This document shows, piece after piece, positions 41,521 to 52,215 of a stretch of 64,000 bases of DNA. The stretch's first letter is position 1, and every line of letters begins with the position of its first letter. Source of the stretch: VAZQ01 sp963785745 (GTDB taxonomy: Bacteria > Pseudomonadota > Alphaproteobacteria > Rhizobiales > Xanthobacteraceae); the NCBI GenBank assembly GCA_963785745.1, contig CAWAWR010000019.1:124001-188000 (forward strand), in the 5' to 3' direction. A program made the translations under genes and the position numbers. The notes beneath the pieces are model-generated. The model was given only the letters and a program-made list of their open reading frames with translations. It was not told the origin of the DNA and did not search any database.

Positions 41521-42534
41521 TTAGACAGCCGTGGTCAGTCCCATCATCTCCAGCGCGGCGCGGCCCATGATCCCGTAGGGATTGCTGAGCGACTCTCCCA
41601 TTTCGAAATGATTGTGGCCCTTGGCGGCGATGAGCTGAACCGGCTTGCCGGCCTTGCTAAGCGCTGCCGCGAAATCGCGCGACTGCCGCTGAAATTCCGG
41701 GGTCTCCAGGAGCCCGATGGTCAGCACCAGCGGTGTGTGCACCTTGTCGAGATGGCGCATGGCGGAGAGCGCCTGCTCGGTCGCGTCGTCGATGGTCACA
41801 AACGACGAACGCTTGGAGAGCCGTACCGGCTTGAGGTCGTACATGCCGCTTGCAAGCAGCGCGCCCTTGAGGATGTCGCGCGGCAAGCCCTGCTTCTCCC
41901 ACTCGGTGATCACGACGCAGCCGCCGAGATGGCCGCCGGACGAAAACCCGCTGAGGTAAAGCGCATTGGGATCGCCGCCGAAACTTTTGGCGTTGCGATA
42001 GACCCACGCCACCGCGCGGCGGCATTGGTCGACCATCGGATTGAGGTCGCTGTTGGTCTCCGGCAGGTTGTTGAACTCGACATTGATGAAATGCGCGCCG
42101 GCCTTGACGAACGGCTCGGCGTGGTAGGCGCCCTGCGCCGAGGTGCCGCCGCGCCACTGACCGCCGTGCAGAAAGATCATCACCGGCGCGTTCGGCCGCT
42201 TGGTCTTGTAAATGTCCACCTTCTCTTTATCGCCCGAGCCGTAGGCGAGGCGATCCGGCTTGCCGAGGACCTTGGCCATCGCCTGGTTGCGCTCGTCGCG
42301 CCGCTCCTGCACGAAGCGCTGGTTGAAGGCATAGACCGATTGGTCATAGGCCTCGTCAAGCTCGTGCTGGTCCATGTTCATCCAGACCAGCGGGCCTTTG
42401 GTACGCGGCGGCGGCGTTGCCGGGCAGCGCTGCGCGGATGCCGGCGCGCTTGCGAGCGCGGCAGCACCGGCCGCGGTTCCCGCGACTACGGCGCGGCGGC
42501 TGATGATCGTGCGGTTTTGTCCCTTGTTGTTCAT
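41521..42534 (-). CDS. Tat-exported alpha/beta hydrolase (tandem paralogue)
   Basis: The 337-residue product has a twin-arginine signal (IISRRAVVAGTAAGAAALA), then the oxyanion motif IFLHGGQWRGG, nucleophile elbow GFSSGGHLGG and histidine motif GHNHFEMGE. It lies 21 bp upstream of its paralogue, same strand, and the two are likely co-transcribed. Together with the copy at 32.8 kb they form a three-member local family. Confidence 0.86.
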   Translation of the reverse strand: MNNKGQNRTIISRRAVVAGTAAGAAALASAPASAQRCPATPPPRTKGPLVWMNMDQHELDEAYDQSVYAFNQRFVQERRDERNQAMAKVLGKPDRLAYGSGDKEKVDIYKTKRPNAPVMIFLHGGQWRGGTSAQGAYHAEPFVKAGAHFINVEFNNLPETNSDLNPMVDQCRRAVAWVYRNAKSFGGDPNALYLSGFSSGGHLGGCVVITEWEKQGLPRDILKGALLASGMYDLKPVRLSKRSSFVTIDDATEQALSAMRHLDKVHTPLVLTIGLLETPEFQRQSRDFAAALSKAGKPVQLIAAKGHNHFEMGESLSNPYGIMGRAALEMMGLTTAV

Positions 42535-42637
42535 GCTGCCCCCCTTTCAGTCACGCCGGATGTCAGGCGCCCCGGCCGATGCTATCAAGCTTAGCACCAG
42601 CCGCGGCCGCAGCCAGCGGTCTAACAGAGGAACAGGC

Positions 42638-43237
42638 ATGCCGCCGATTGTGAGGATGATTGTCGCCGCAGCGCTCGCCATTGTGGCGTCGGGGATGTCA
42701 ATCGCGCAGGAGATTGCCAGCGTCTATAGCTCAACCGCGATACGCAACTGCAAGAAGGTCGACGCCGCCAAGAACGGCGAAGGCGACTGGTCGACATGGC
42801 TGTGCCCCGGCGTCGGCGGCTATGTCGTGCGCGTGACCGAAGACGACCTGCGCACGACGGTGTCGATCGGACGCAACCTCAAAGCCGCCGCCAGCGAACC
42901 GGCGTCGAAGCACCAGTTCGCGCCCTTCAACAGCGCCCACGACACGCTCGAGTGGCGGATGGCGAAGGGTCAGCCGTTCGCGACCATTCAGCGCTGGTTC
43001 CTCGCCGACGTCGAGAACTCAGACAAGAGCGGGAAACCCGGTCAGGCTGCCATGCTGATCGTGACGCGGCTCAACCCCGCCTGCCACATCGCCTATGTCG
43101 ACGTCAGCGCCAACGCCGCCAATGCCAATGAGCTGGCGCGCAAGGCGGCCGACGAACACGCCCGCATCTTCGACTGCAAGAACCAGCCGATCGTGATCGG
43201 CAATCGCGGCCGCGCCATCGAACTCGCGACGCCGTAG
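42638..43237 (+). CDS. Secreted hypothetical protein
   Basis: The 199-residue protein has a signal peptide (cleavage near GMSIAQE), an early cysteine pair (NCKKVD, TWLCPG) and later cysteines (PACHIAY, FDCKNQ). I recognise the type as a periplasmic protein common in Bradyrhizobiaceae but cannot name a domain. The start at 42638 follows GAGGAAC; the frame is open upstream through the divergent gene. Confidence 0.6.
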   Translation: MPPIVRMIVAAALAIVASGMSIAQEIASVYSSTAIRNCKKVDAAKNGEGDWSTWLCPGVGGYVVRVTEDDLRTTVSIGRNLKAAASEPASKHQFAPFNSAHDTLEWRMAKGQPFATIQRWFLADVENSDKSGKPGQAAMLIVTRLNPACHIAYVDVSANAANANELARKAADEHARIFDCKNQPIVIGNRGRAIELATP

Positions 43238-43314
43238 ACTTGCTCACGTGATCGGGCTACACGGCCGGCAGAATCGGAAATCCACAATCGAAACCGCCGA
43301 AGACATGAGGTGTC

Positions 43315-43830
43315 ATGGACGACAAATTGTTCCCTGGGCTTGAACGAAACAGTTCGAGCGGCACGCAAGAGCCGGCGGCTTCCGGCTCGATCGAGCGGAA
43401 CATCAAATCGCCCGGGCTGAAACGCCTCTATCTGCGCTGGCGGCAGTTGTTGCTGGACGGCGCCGATTTGCCAGGACTGCGCGCGTTCGATTTCGACAAC
43501 GATGAAATGTCTCCGCACGGCTTTGTCGTCGCCGTGGAAGGCGACGTTTTCCGTTATACTTTCGTCGGAGACGCGCTGGTCAAGCGCCTCGGCCGTTCGC
43601 CGGTCGGCGAAACCGTTGACGGCGACGCGCACGAGCTGTTCGGTTCGCTGCAGGCAACCTACCGGCAATGCCGGACGCAGCAGGCGCCGTGCTACGAATT
43701 CGTGCGCTACGCATTGGGCGACGAGCGGCCGTTCCTGTTCGAGCGCCTGGTGATGCCGTTTTTCGGTGGCGATACCGTCACCCACCTGGCCGGCGTTGTG
43801 CTGTTCAACGACGTCACGCCGGTGCATTGA
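43315..43830 (+). CDS. PAS-domain protein
   Basis: The 171-residue protein resembles the small alphaproteobacterial PAS proteins: a helical start (SPGLKRLYLRWRQLLL) and a PAS-like core (VEGDVFRYTFVGDALVKRLGRSPVGETVD, then FERLVMPFFGGDTVTHLAGVVLFNDVT). No output domain is attached. A GAGG site precedes the start. It ends 7 bp before the photoactive-yellow-protein-like gene, whose ribosome site overlaps its stop, so the two are co-expressed and may form a signalling pair. Confidence 0.78.
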   Translation: MDDKLFPGLERNSSSGTQEPAASGSIERNIKSPGLKRLYLRWRQLLLDGADLPGLRAFDFDNDEMSPHGFVVAVEGDVFRYTFVGDALVKRLGRSPVGETVDGDAHELFGSLQATYRQCRTQQAPCYEFVRYALGDERPFLFERLVMPFFGGDTVTHLAGVVLFNDVTPVH

Positions 43831-43837
43831 GGCGGCC

Positions 43838-44206
43838 ATGGTCGAATTCGATTCCCCGACGCTCGCGCGCGACGTCGAACGGCTGTCCGAACAGGACATC
43901 GACAAGCTCAGCTTCGGCGCAATCCGTCTCGACGACGACGGCCGCGTGCGTTTCTTCAGTAAGGCGGAGGCGCGGCTTTCGGGCTACGGCGATCGGCCGG
44001 CGCTCGGCCGCGTGTTCTTCACCGAGATCGCGCCATGCATGGACAACGCGGAGTTTCTCGGCCGTGTGCGCGCGGCGCAGGCAGCCGGCAAGCTCGATCT
44101 CGAATTCGGCTGGTTCGGCGACTTCGAGGATCGCAACCGCCATTTGCGGGTGCGCGTGCTGTCCGCCAGCGCGGGCGGCTACTGGATCTTCCTCAAGCGC
44201 GATTGA
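43838..44206 (+). CDS. Photoactive yellow protein (PYP)-like PAS protein
   Basis: The 122-residue protein aligns over its whole length with photoactive yellow protein (125 aa in Halorhodospira halophila): LSFGAIRLDDDG (24-35), AEARLSG (43-49), FFTEIAPCMDNAEFLGR (60-76) and YWIFLKRD at the end. With an offset of two residues, the chromophore cysteine Cys69 is Cys67, Glu46 is Glu44, Tyr42 is Phe40, Thr50 is Ser48 and Arg52 is Tyr50. It could bind p-coumarate, but the genes for making that chromophore (tyrosine ammonia-lyase, coumarate ligase) are not in the window. A chromophore-free PAS sensor is the alternative. Confidence 0.85.
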   Translation: MVEFDSPTLARDVERLSEQDIDKLSFGAIRLDDDGRVRFFSKAEARLSGYGDRPALGRVFFTEIAPCMDNAEFLGRVRAAQAAGKLDLEFGWFGDFEDRNRHLRVRVLSASAGGYWIFLKRD

Positions 44207-44229
44207 CGTGCGCCGCGCGAGAGCTGCGC

Positions 44230-45180
44230 TCACGGGCTCGCGTGTTTGATGAACTTCTCCGGCGGCCCCTCGCCCCATTGCGAGACCAGCGCTTCTTCGG
44301 CCGGCAACAGGTGCGAGCCGTTCTTCACATTGAGGCGGTCGCTATCGGCCCAGTGCTCGTGCACGCGGCCCCACGGATCGGCCCAGTAGTCGTAGACCTG
44401 ACTGCCGAGCAAATGCCGTCCGAGTCCCCACATGTGCTCGTAGGTCCCGAACTGCTTGAGATAGTTGTGGCCCATCGCGACGTCGTCGATGTCCTGCACC
44501 TCGAACGACAGGTGGTTCAGACCGGTCTTCTCGTGCACGAGGCAGAAGAAGACGTGGTGATCCACATAGTCGTCGCCGCGGTCGAGCCGGTTGAACGAGC
44601 CGATCAGGTTCGACTTGTCGCCGGCATAGACGTCATCGGAGCAGATGAAGCCGAGCGTGTCGCGGAACCAGGCCACCGTCTCGCGGAATTTCGGCGTGTT
44701 GAGCACGCCGTGGCCGATGCGCTTGACCTGCGACGGGCCCTTCGGCAGCCGCATCAGTTCGCCGGCGCGCGCCAGCGGGTCTTCGCCGGAGTTGAGCTTC
44801 TGCCGCGGCTTCAGCGCGATCGGCTCGACGGCGGCGATGCCGTGCACCACCTCGATCTGGTAGCCGTTCGGGTCGGTCAGCCGCACGCGCTTGCCGCCGC
44901 CGGGCTCGTCGATGGTCTCGATGCCGCCGGCACCGGGCGCCGCGGCGATCCGCTTGAGATCATCCTCGCTCTCCGCGTAGTAGGCGAAGCCGACGAATTT
45001 CGGATCGCCCTTCTCGGTGACGTGAATGTGGTGGAAGGGATCGGTGCCGCGCATATAGAGCGCGGTCGGCGTGCGCGCGGCCCGCGCCATGCCGAAGCGA
45101 GTGAGGAACTCCTCCATCAGGTCGAGGTCGGGCGACCGCATCCGCCCGTAGGCCATGTCCTTCGCCTTGATCAATGCCAT
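44230..45180 (-). CDS. VOC-family extradiol dioxygenase-like protein
   Basis: The 316-residue protein has two vicinal-oxygen-chelate modules, as in catechol 2,3-dioxygenases. Candidate metal ligands are His in RIGHGVLNT, His in LNHLSFEVQD, and a glutamate in the C-terminal module (VHEHWADSDR). Length and layout fit type I extradiol ring-cleavage enzymes. With the FAD hydroxylase at 35 kb it could serve aromatic degradation, though they are 8 kb apart and the substrate is unknown. Confidence 0.85.
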   Translation of the reverse strand: MALIKAKDMAYGRMRSPDLDLMEEFLTRFGMARAARTPTALYMRGTDPFHHIHVTEKGDPKFVGFAYYAESEDDLKRIAAAPGAGGIETIDEPGGGKRVRLTDPNGYQIEVVHGIAAVEPIALKPRQKLNSGEDPLARAGELMRLPKGPSQVKRIGHGVLNTPKFRETVAWFRDTLGFICSDDVYAGDKSNLIGSFNRLDRGDDYVDHHVFFCLVHEKTGLNHLSFEVQDIDDVAMGHNYLKQFGTYEHMWGLGRHLLGSQVYDYWADPWGRVHEHWADSDRLNVKNGSHLLPAEEALVSQWGEGPPEKFIKHASP

Positions 45181-45377
45181 TTCATCACCAATGCTTGCCT
45201 GTTATCGGCCAGTGGACGCAAGCATAGACCAAGCCGCTCCCGCCCGTCATCCGTGGCGTCACGCACGGGAAAGTCTTGACCCGGCCGCGGTGTCCGCCGT
45301 AGCTGAATACGCCGGTCAGACGCGCCCGGGATCGGAGGGCGCACAGAATCCAGGGTTGCTGGCCCGGAGTGAACGGA

Positions 45378-46493
45378 ATGCGCCGCGAAGCCAATGCCGT
45401 CGATTTCTGGCGTGGGATCGCGCTCATCATGATCTTCCTCAATCATGTTCCGGGCATGTACTACGCGCGCTTCACGCACGCGAATTATTCGCTGTCGGAT
45501 TCCGCCGACCTGTTCGTGTTCCTGGCCGGCTGGTCGCTGCGCTACATCGTCGGTTCCCCCGCAAGGCCTCCGCAGCCGGTCGGATACCTGGTGCTCCGGC
45601 TCGGCGGACGGGCGGTGGAACTCTACGCCGCGCAGATCATGATCACCGCGGTCGCCATTGCCATGCTCGCGGCGAGCGCGACGCTGCTCGACAATCCGCT
45701 GCTGCTCGAATGGCACAACGCTGCAGCCGTGTTCTACGACCCGATCCTCACCCATATCGGGCTCGCCACCCTCACCCACCACCTCGGCTATTTCGACATC
45801 CTGCCGCTCTATGTGGTGCTCATGGCGGTGGCGCCGGTCTTCGCCATCATCGACCGCTACGCGCCGAACTGGCTGTTGCCGCTCTCCTTCGCCTTGTACA
45901 TCGCCACGCTGATCGTGCCGCTTCCGGTCCCGACCTGGCCGGTGGACGGACAATGGTTCTTCAACCCGCTCGCCTGGCAGCTCGTGTTCGTGCTCGGCTT
46001 CGTCATGGCCCGCGAGGACGGCGTCAGCGGATTTGTGCGCCGCCACATCGTTCCGATCCGCTGGCTGTCGCTGCCGATCGTCGCCGCGAGCGCGTATTTC
46101 GTGTGGAACCGGATGTGGCCGGATCCAACACTGATGCCGAAGCCGGTCCTGCTGTTCATCGCCGACAAGACCTATGTGACACCCATGCGGCTGATCCAGT
46201 TTCTGGCCCTGATTGCTTTGTTTTCAGCGACTTATCCCTTCATTAAGCGTTGGGCATCGGGCTTCGTCGACTTTAACGCAATGCTAGGGCGCAACTCGTT
46301 GATTGTATTTTGCGTGGGCTCGCTCCTTAGCCTTGCCGGGCAGATCACGCGCTTTGTCTACCGTGGCGATATCGTGGTGGACACGGTTGTGGTAATACTG
46401 GGCATCGCAATCATGGCCTTGTCCGCATGGCTTCCGGAATGGCGCGAGCAAGTCAGATCAAAGCCGTCGGTAAAGCCGTTGCCGGTCTCCTGA
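45378..46493 (+). CDS. opgC: OpgC family membrane acyltransferase
   Basis: The 371-residue protein has about ten membrane segments and starts with the OpgC pattern (NAVDFWRGIALIMIFLNHVPG, SADLFVFLAGWSLRY). OpgC proteins succinylate or otherwise decorate osmoregulated periplasmic glucans. I choose ATG 45378, spaced 8 bp from GGAG; a GTG at 45369 is in frame. Its 3' end overlaps the next gene by 67 bp. Confidence 0.88.
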   Translation: MRREANAVDFWRGIALIMIFLNHVPGMYYARFTHANYSLSDSADLFVFLAGWSLRYIVGSPARPPQPVGYLVLRLGGRAVELYAAQIMITAVAIAMLAASATLLDNPLLLEWHNAAAVFYDPILTHIGLATLTHHLGYFDILPLYVVLMAVAPVFAIIDRYAPNWLLPLSFALYIATLIVPLPVPTWPVDGQWFFNPLAWQLVFVLGFVMAREDGVSGFVRRHIVPIRWLSLPIVAASAYFVWNRMWPDPTLMPKPVLLFIADKTYVTPMRLIQFLALIALFSATYPFIKRWASGFVDFNAMLGRNSLIVFCVGSLLSLAGQITRFVYRGDIVVDTVVVILGIAIMALSAWLPEWREQVRSKPSVKPLPVS

Positions 46494-47299
46494 CCGCAAC
46501 GCTGATCGTCGGCACCGCACTCGGCGAAGCAACGGCGCCGCCCACCGCAGCGCCGGTGCCTGCGCCATTTTCGAAGGAGTGCTACAACGGATCGGCCGAC
46601 ATCGTCACCGAGTCGCCGTTGCCGAACGTCGCCACTGCGCTCCAGAAGCGGCAAACGATCCGCATCCTCGCGATCGGCGGAACATCGGGACGCCGTCAGG
46701 GCGGCTACACGCGCCAGATCGAGAGCATCCTCAAGCAGGTGATGAAGGTCAACGACGTCGTGATCATCAATCGCGGCGTCTCCGGCGAGCTTGCCACCAA
46801 CGCCTCGCAGCGGATCAAGAACGAAGTAGCGATCAGCAGCCCCGATCTCGTGATCTGGCAGGTCGGCACCAACGACGCGCTCGCCTTCGTGCCGCTCGAC
46901 GAGTTCGCGGAGAGCGTGCAGTCGACCATCGCGTGGCTCAAGGAGCACAATGTCGACGTCGTGCTCGCCGGCCTGCAATATGTCGACCGCCTGGCGCAGG
47001 ACGAGAACTACTACCGCATGCGCGAGCTGCTGCGCGAGATCGCCGCGAAAGAGCACGTGATGATCATCCGCCGCTACGAGGCGATGCAATTTATCGCCGC
47101 CGCGCAGGAAAACAGCGGCGGGTTCGGTCCGGACGAGTTCGAGCGCACCGAAGCCGGCTACAATTGCCTCGCGCAATATCTCGCGAGCGCAATCACGGTC
47201 GGCGCCTTCGGTAAGGGTATGAGCGGGCGGCCGCTGCGCTCGCAGGGCCCAGGGCCGCAGCCACAACCGAAGCAAGCCCCACCACCACCGATGCAGTAG
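46427..47299 (+). CDS. SGNH/GDSL-type exported hydrolase
   Basis: The 290-residue protein has a signal peptide and SGNH blocks: ILAIGGTSGRRQGG replaces the usual GDS block, NRGVSGELA gives the Gly block, and VGTNDAL the Asn block. A proline/glutamine-rich tail (GPGPQPQPKQAPPPPMQ) ends it. Deep overlap with opgC suggests the two act together in adding or removing acyl groups on a surface glucan. ATG 46439 is an alternative start. Confidence 0.78.
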   Translation: MASGMARASQIKAVGKAVAGLLTATLIVGTALGEATAPPTAAPVPAPFSKECYNGSADIVTESPLPNVATALQKRQTIRILAIGGTSGRRQGGYTRQIESILKQVMKVNDVVIINRGVSGELATNASQRIKNEVAISSPDLVIWQVGTNDALAFVPLDEFAESVQSTIAWLKEHNVDVVLAGLQYVDRLAQDENYYRMRELLREIAAKEHVMIIRRYEAMQFIAAAQENSGGFGPDEFERTEAGYNCLAQYLASAITVGAFGKGMSGRPLRSQGPGPQPQPKQAPPPPMQ

Positions 47300-47320
47300 G
47301 CGCGGGGAAAAGTGAGCGCC

Positions 47321-48355
47321 ATGCCGCACCCCGGACGCATCGGCCGCGCCTCGCTGATCGTCGCGACACTCGCCGCTACTCCCGCCACACCATCGCACGC
47401 AGATGCCGTTGCCGATTTCTACAAGGGCAAGGACCTGCGGATGATCGTCTCCACCACCGCGGGCACCGGCTACGACACCTATGCGCGCGCGGTCGGCCGC
47501 CACCTCCCCCGCCACATGCCGGGCAACCCTTCGATCATCGTCCAGAACATGCCGGGCGCCGGCGGCATTGCGGCGGCGAACCACCTCTATTCGGTCGCCC
47601 CGCCGGACGGCACCGTGTTCGGCATGATCCAGAACACCGTGCCGTTCGAGCCGCTGCTGGAGAACGCCGCCGCGCGTTTCGATCCGATGAAGATGAACTG
47701 GCTCGGCACGCCCGCGACCGAGGTCGGACTCTATATCGTCTATCGGACTTCCAAGGTGCGGACGCTGCGCGACGCGCAGATGCATGAGACGATCGCCGGA
47801 ACGACCGGCACCGCTTCCACGCCGGCCCTCTACGGCCGGCTGTTCAACCAGATCCTCCACACGAAGACCAAGCTGATCGGCGGCTATCCCGGGCAGCTCG
47901 AGCTGCTGCTGTCGATGGAACAGGGCGAGACCAACGCGATGACCTCGCCGTTCTGGTCGAGCCTGAAGGTGCAGCGCCCGACCTGGTATCCGCAGAAGAT
48001 CATCAGCATCATCTTCCAGTATGGCGCAGCCCCGCATCCCGAGCTCAAGGACGTGCCGTTCGCGTTGGATCTGGTCGAGAACGCCGACGACAAGCTCCTG
48101 CTCACCGCGGCCTCCGCGCCGCTGGGTTTTGGCCGCCCTTATGCCGCCCCGCCGGGCGTGCCGGCCGATCGCGTCGCCGCGCTGCGCGCGGCGTTTGCGG
48201 CAACCTTCAAGGACCCCCAATTCCTCGCCGATTGCAAGAAGCAGGGCGTCGAATGCGACGACAGCCGCACCGGCGCACAGATGGACGCCCATATCCGGGC
48301 GGCCTACGCGATTCCGGTGGAGATCAAGAAGCGGCTGGTCGCGATGCAGAAGTAA
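47321..48355 (+). CDS. TTT-type substrate-binding protein (long subfamily)
   Basis: The 344-residue protein has a signal peptide ending near SHADAV and the pattern VADFYKGKDLRMIVSTTAGTGYDTYAR, MPGNPSIIVQNMPGAGGIAAAN and YAAPPGVPADRVAALR. It is the long subfamily also seen at 33.8, 48.4 and 57.2 kb. Start chosen at ATG 47321; a GTG at 47312 is in frame. It is convergent with the next receptor gene. Confidence 0.9.
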   Translation: MPHPGRIGRASLIVATLAATPATPSHADAVADFYKGKDLRMIVSTTAGTGYDTYARAVGRHLPRHMPGNPSIIVQNMPGAGGIAAANHLYSVAPPDGTVFGMIQNTVPFEPLLENAAARFDPMKMNWLGTPATEVGLYIVYRTSKVRTLRDAQMHETIAGTTGTASTPALYGRLFNQILHTKTKLIGGYPGQLELLLSMEQGETNAMTSPFWSSLKVQRPTWYPQKIISIIFQYGAAPHPELKDVPFALDLVENADDKLLLTAASAPLGFGRPYAAPPGVPADRVAALRAAFAATFKDPQFLADCKKQGVECDDSRTGAQMDAHIRAAYAIPVEIKKRLVAMQK

Positions 48356-48399
48356 GCCGGCCCATGACAAACGCGGCGCCGCGCAAGCGGTGCGCATGA

Positions 48400-49463
48400 C
48401 TACTTCACGGCAGCCTTGACGCGATCCACGACGTCCCTTGGCGTTGCGTAGAGCCGCTCAAGCACCGCGACAACTTCCCTGTCGCTGACATATTCGATAT
48501 CGAGCCCCGCCTTGGCGGCATCGGCAATGAATGCCGGATCCTCGATGGTCTTCTTGAACGCCGCGCGCAGCGCCTGCAGCCGGTCGGCCGGCACGTCCGG
48601 CGGCGCTGCAAACGGCCGGGCAAAAAGAACAGGCGACATCATCAATTCGAGTGCCTGCCGGTCTGCCTTCGTCTTCGCCAGATCGAGGACCAGCGGCACG
48701 TCCGGATGCGCCGGATGCTTACGCAAGCCGAGCTGCATGAGCACGTTGATCTTGCGGTCGCGAAGCCAATCGGGACGCGTCGATTGGATCGAGGCCCAGC
48801 CCCAGGGACAGAAGCCTTCGACCTCGCCCCGTTCCATCGCCAGAATTGAATCGGCCGCTCCTTGATAGCCACCGACGCCCTTGAATTGCAGCCCGAGCAC
48901 ATCCCTGAAAAGTTTCGGATACATCGTTGCATCGGCCGCGGGGCCGGTGGTCGCCATCAGCATTTCGATCGTGCGCAAATCCTCGATCGATTTCGCCCGC
49001 GCCGAATGCCAGCCAACACAGGCCGAGATTTCATTCGACGGACTGCCAAGCCAACTGAACTTCAGGGGATCGAATTGGGCTTTCGCGCCTTCAAGCAACG
49101 GCTCCAGTGGAATCGTTCGGTTGAAGGTGCCGAAGACGGTGCCGTCTTTTGGCAAGACATTGTAAAGCGAGTTGGCGAGGCTCAAGCCGGCTGCGCCCGG
49201 CACGTTCTGGACCACGACATTGGGACGTCCAGGCACATGGGCGCCGAAATGCCGCGCCAGCGTGCGAGCATAGACGTCATATCCGCCGCCGGGCCCGAAC
49301 CCGACCATGATTCTGATGGTGCGACCCGTGTAGAAGTCGGAAACAGCGTCGGCATGCGCGGAGACACAAAACGTGCAAGCGCAAAGGACCGTTGCCAGAC
49401 AGAGGACGTATTTTCGAAACGGAGCACTCCACTTAAAAGCCCATTGAACGATCATACGACACG

Positions 49464-49467
<4 letters not shown>
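48400..49467 (-). CDS. TTT-type substrate-binding protein (long subfamily)
   Basis: The product (355 residues from GTG 49467, or 351 from ATG 49455) has a signal sequence ending FCVSAHADAV and the pattern VSDFYTGRTIRIMVGFGPGGGYDVYARTL, VPGRPNVVVQNVPGAAGLS and FAAPPDVPADRLQALR. The GTG overlaps the fumarase stop (GTGA), suggesting translational coupling to fumarase, which hints at a C4-dicarboxylate ligand such as fumarate or malate. That link is inferred from context only. Confidence 0.88.
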
Positions 49468-51110
<1,643 letters not shown>

Positions 51111-51243
51111 GGGCAGAACTCGTTCGGTGTTGCGTTCAGGGCGTCTTAGGTCATTTTGGAGCACTTATAAAGCACCGCGCAGTTCTCTCACCTATGTATT
51201 CGCGCTGCTTGCCGCGAGGCCGGCCACGCGCCGAACACCGTCT

Positions 51244-52215
51244 TTACCCGCAAACCTCCCGCTCGCTCTTGATCGCCTTCTGCGCCGTGCAGGTGACCCA
51301 GAATTGCAGGCTGCACGTCGTCGCGGCCGCACCCATGGGCGTGCACAGCGGATTGCCGGACGTCGGCTCGATGCGCGCCCGCATGTCGGTAAGGCCTTCG
51401 GCCTTGGCGATGGCGGTGCAGCGCTCGTCACCGCGTGCGCGGCCCTGGTCGCGCGCGCTGAGGATCGCGTCCTCGCGCGAGCCGAAGCTGCCGGCGCGCG
51501 TGACGCCCATGACCGAGCTCTTCTGCTCGAACGGCTCAAAGCGCACGTCCTCGACGGTGCGGCAGGCGGCCACCGCGGCTTTCGCCTCGGCGGCGAAACG
51601 TCCGTCGGGATAGGCCTTTAAGTAAGCGCCGTAGAGCGCGCGCGTTCTCGCCTTCACCGCCGCCTCCCAGGATGCCTGCTCCGCGGCGGTGACCGCGGAC
51701 GTCGTCCGATAGAGCGCCACGCCGAGCGCGCCGGCGGCAAGCAGCGCCACCAGCACCAGCGCCGCGATGAACGGAAGACCGCTGCGGCGCCGGCCGATCG
51801 GCGCCTGCAGCATGGCGAGCGGCTCGCCGCGCAGCGCCTTGCGGATGGTGGCGACAAACACGGCCCACTTCGGGTCGGCGCGGTCGCCCTTCCAGAACCT
51901 GAGATCAGCCGCCTGGATGAGACCGAAGCCCAGCGGCGGCTCGACATCGTGGATCAACGCCGGCACCAGGATCCCGCGCTGCTTGCCGGCGCCGGCCTCC
52001 TCCTTGACCCAGGGCGCGTTGACCGAGAGCGTCGACCAGACCGCCACCACGCAGTTCGCATCGCGCAGACGCGCCGCGACCGTTTCATCCCACGGCTGGG
52101 CGGGCTCGATGTCGCGATCCCACCAAACCGCGAGCCCCTCGGCGCGCAGGTCTTCCACAATCCGCGCAACGCGATCGCCGTCCTCGCGCTTGTAGGAGAT
52201 GAAGATGTACGCCAT
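51244..52215 (-). CDS. TIR-domain transmembrane protein
   Basis: Residues 1-135 form a TIR domain (YIFISYKREDGDRVARIVEDL, WWDRDIEPAQPWDE, VWSTLSVNAPWVKEEAGAG). A putative NADase glutamate lies at Glu72 or Glu73, in the position of the SARM1 catalytic residue. A basic stop (GRRRSG) and one membrane helix at about 147-168 follow, then a C-terminal domain with cysteines (ERCTAIAKAEG, CSLQFWVTCTAQK). The C-terminal part would be periplasmic and could sense a signal. No defence-island neighbour is present. Confidence 0.85.
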   Translation of the reverse strand: MAYIFISYKREDGDRVARIVEDLRAEGLAVWWDRDIEPAQPWDETVAARLRDANCVVAVWSTLSVNAPWVKEEAGAGKQRGILVPALIHDVEPPLGFGLIQAADLRFWKGDRADPKWAVFVATIRKALRGEPLAMLQAPIGRRRSGLPFIAALVLVALLAAGALGVALYRTTSAVTAAEQASWEAAVKARTRALYGAYLKAYPDGRFAAEAKAAVAACRTVEDVRFEPFEQKSSVMGVTRAGSFGSREDAILSARDQGRARGDERCTAIAKAEGLTDMRARIEPTSGNPLCTPMGAAATTCSLQFWVTCTAQKAIKSEREVCG

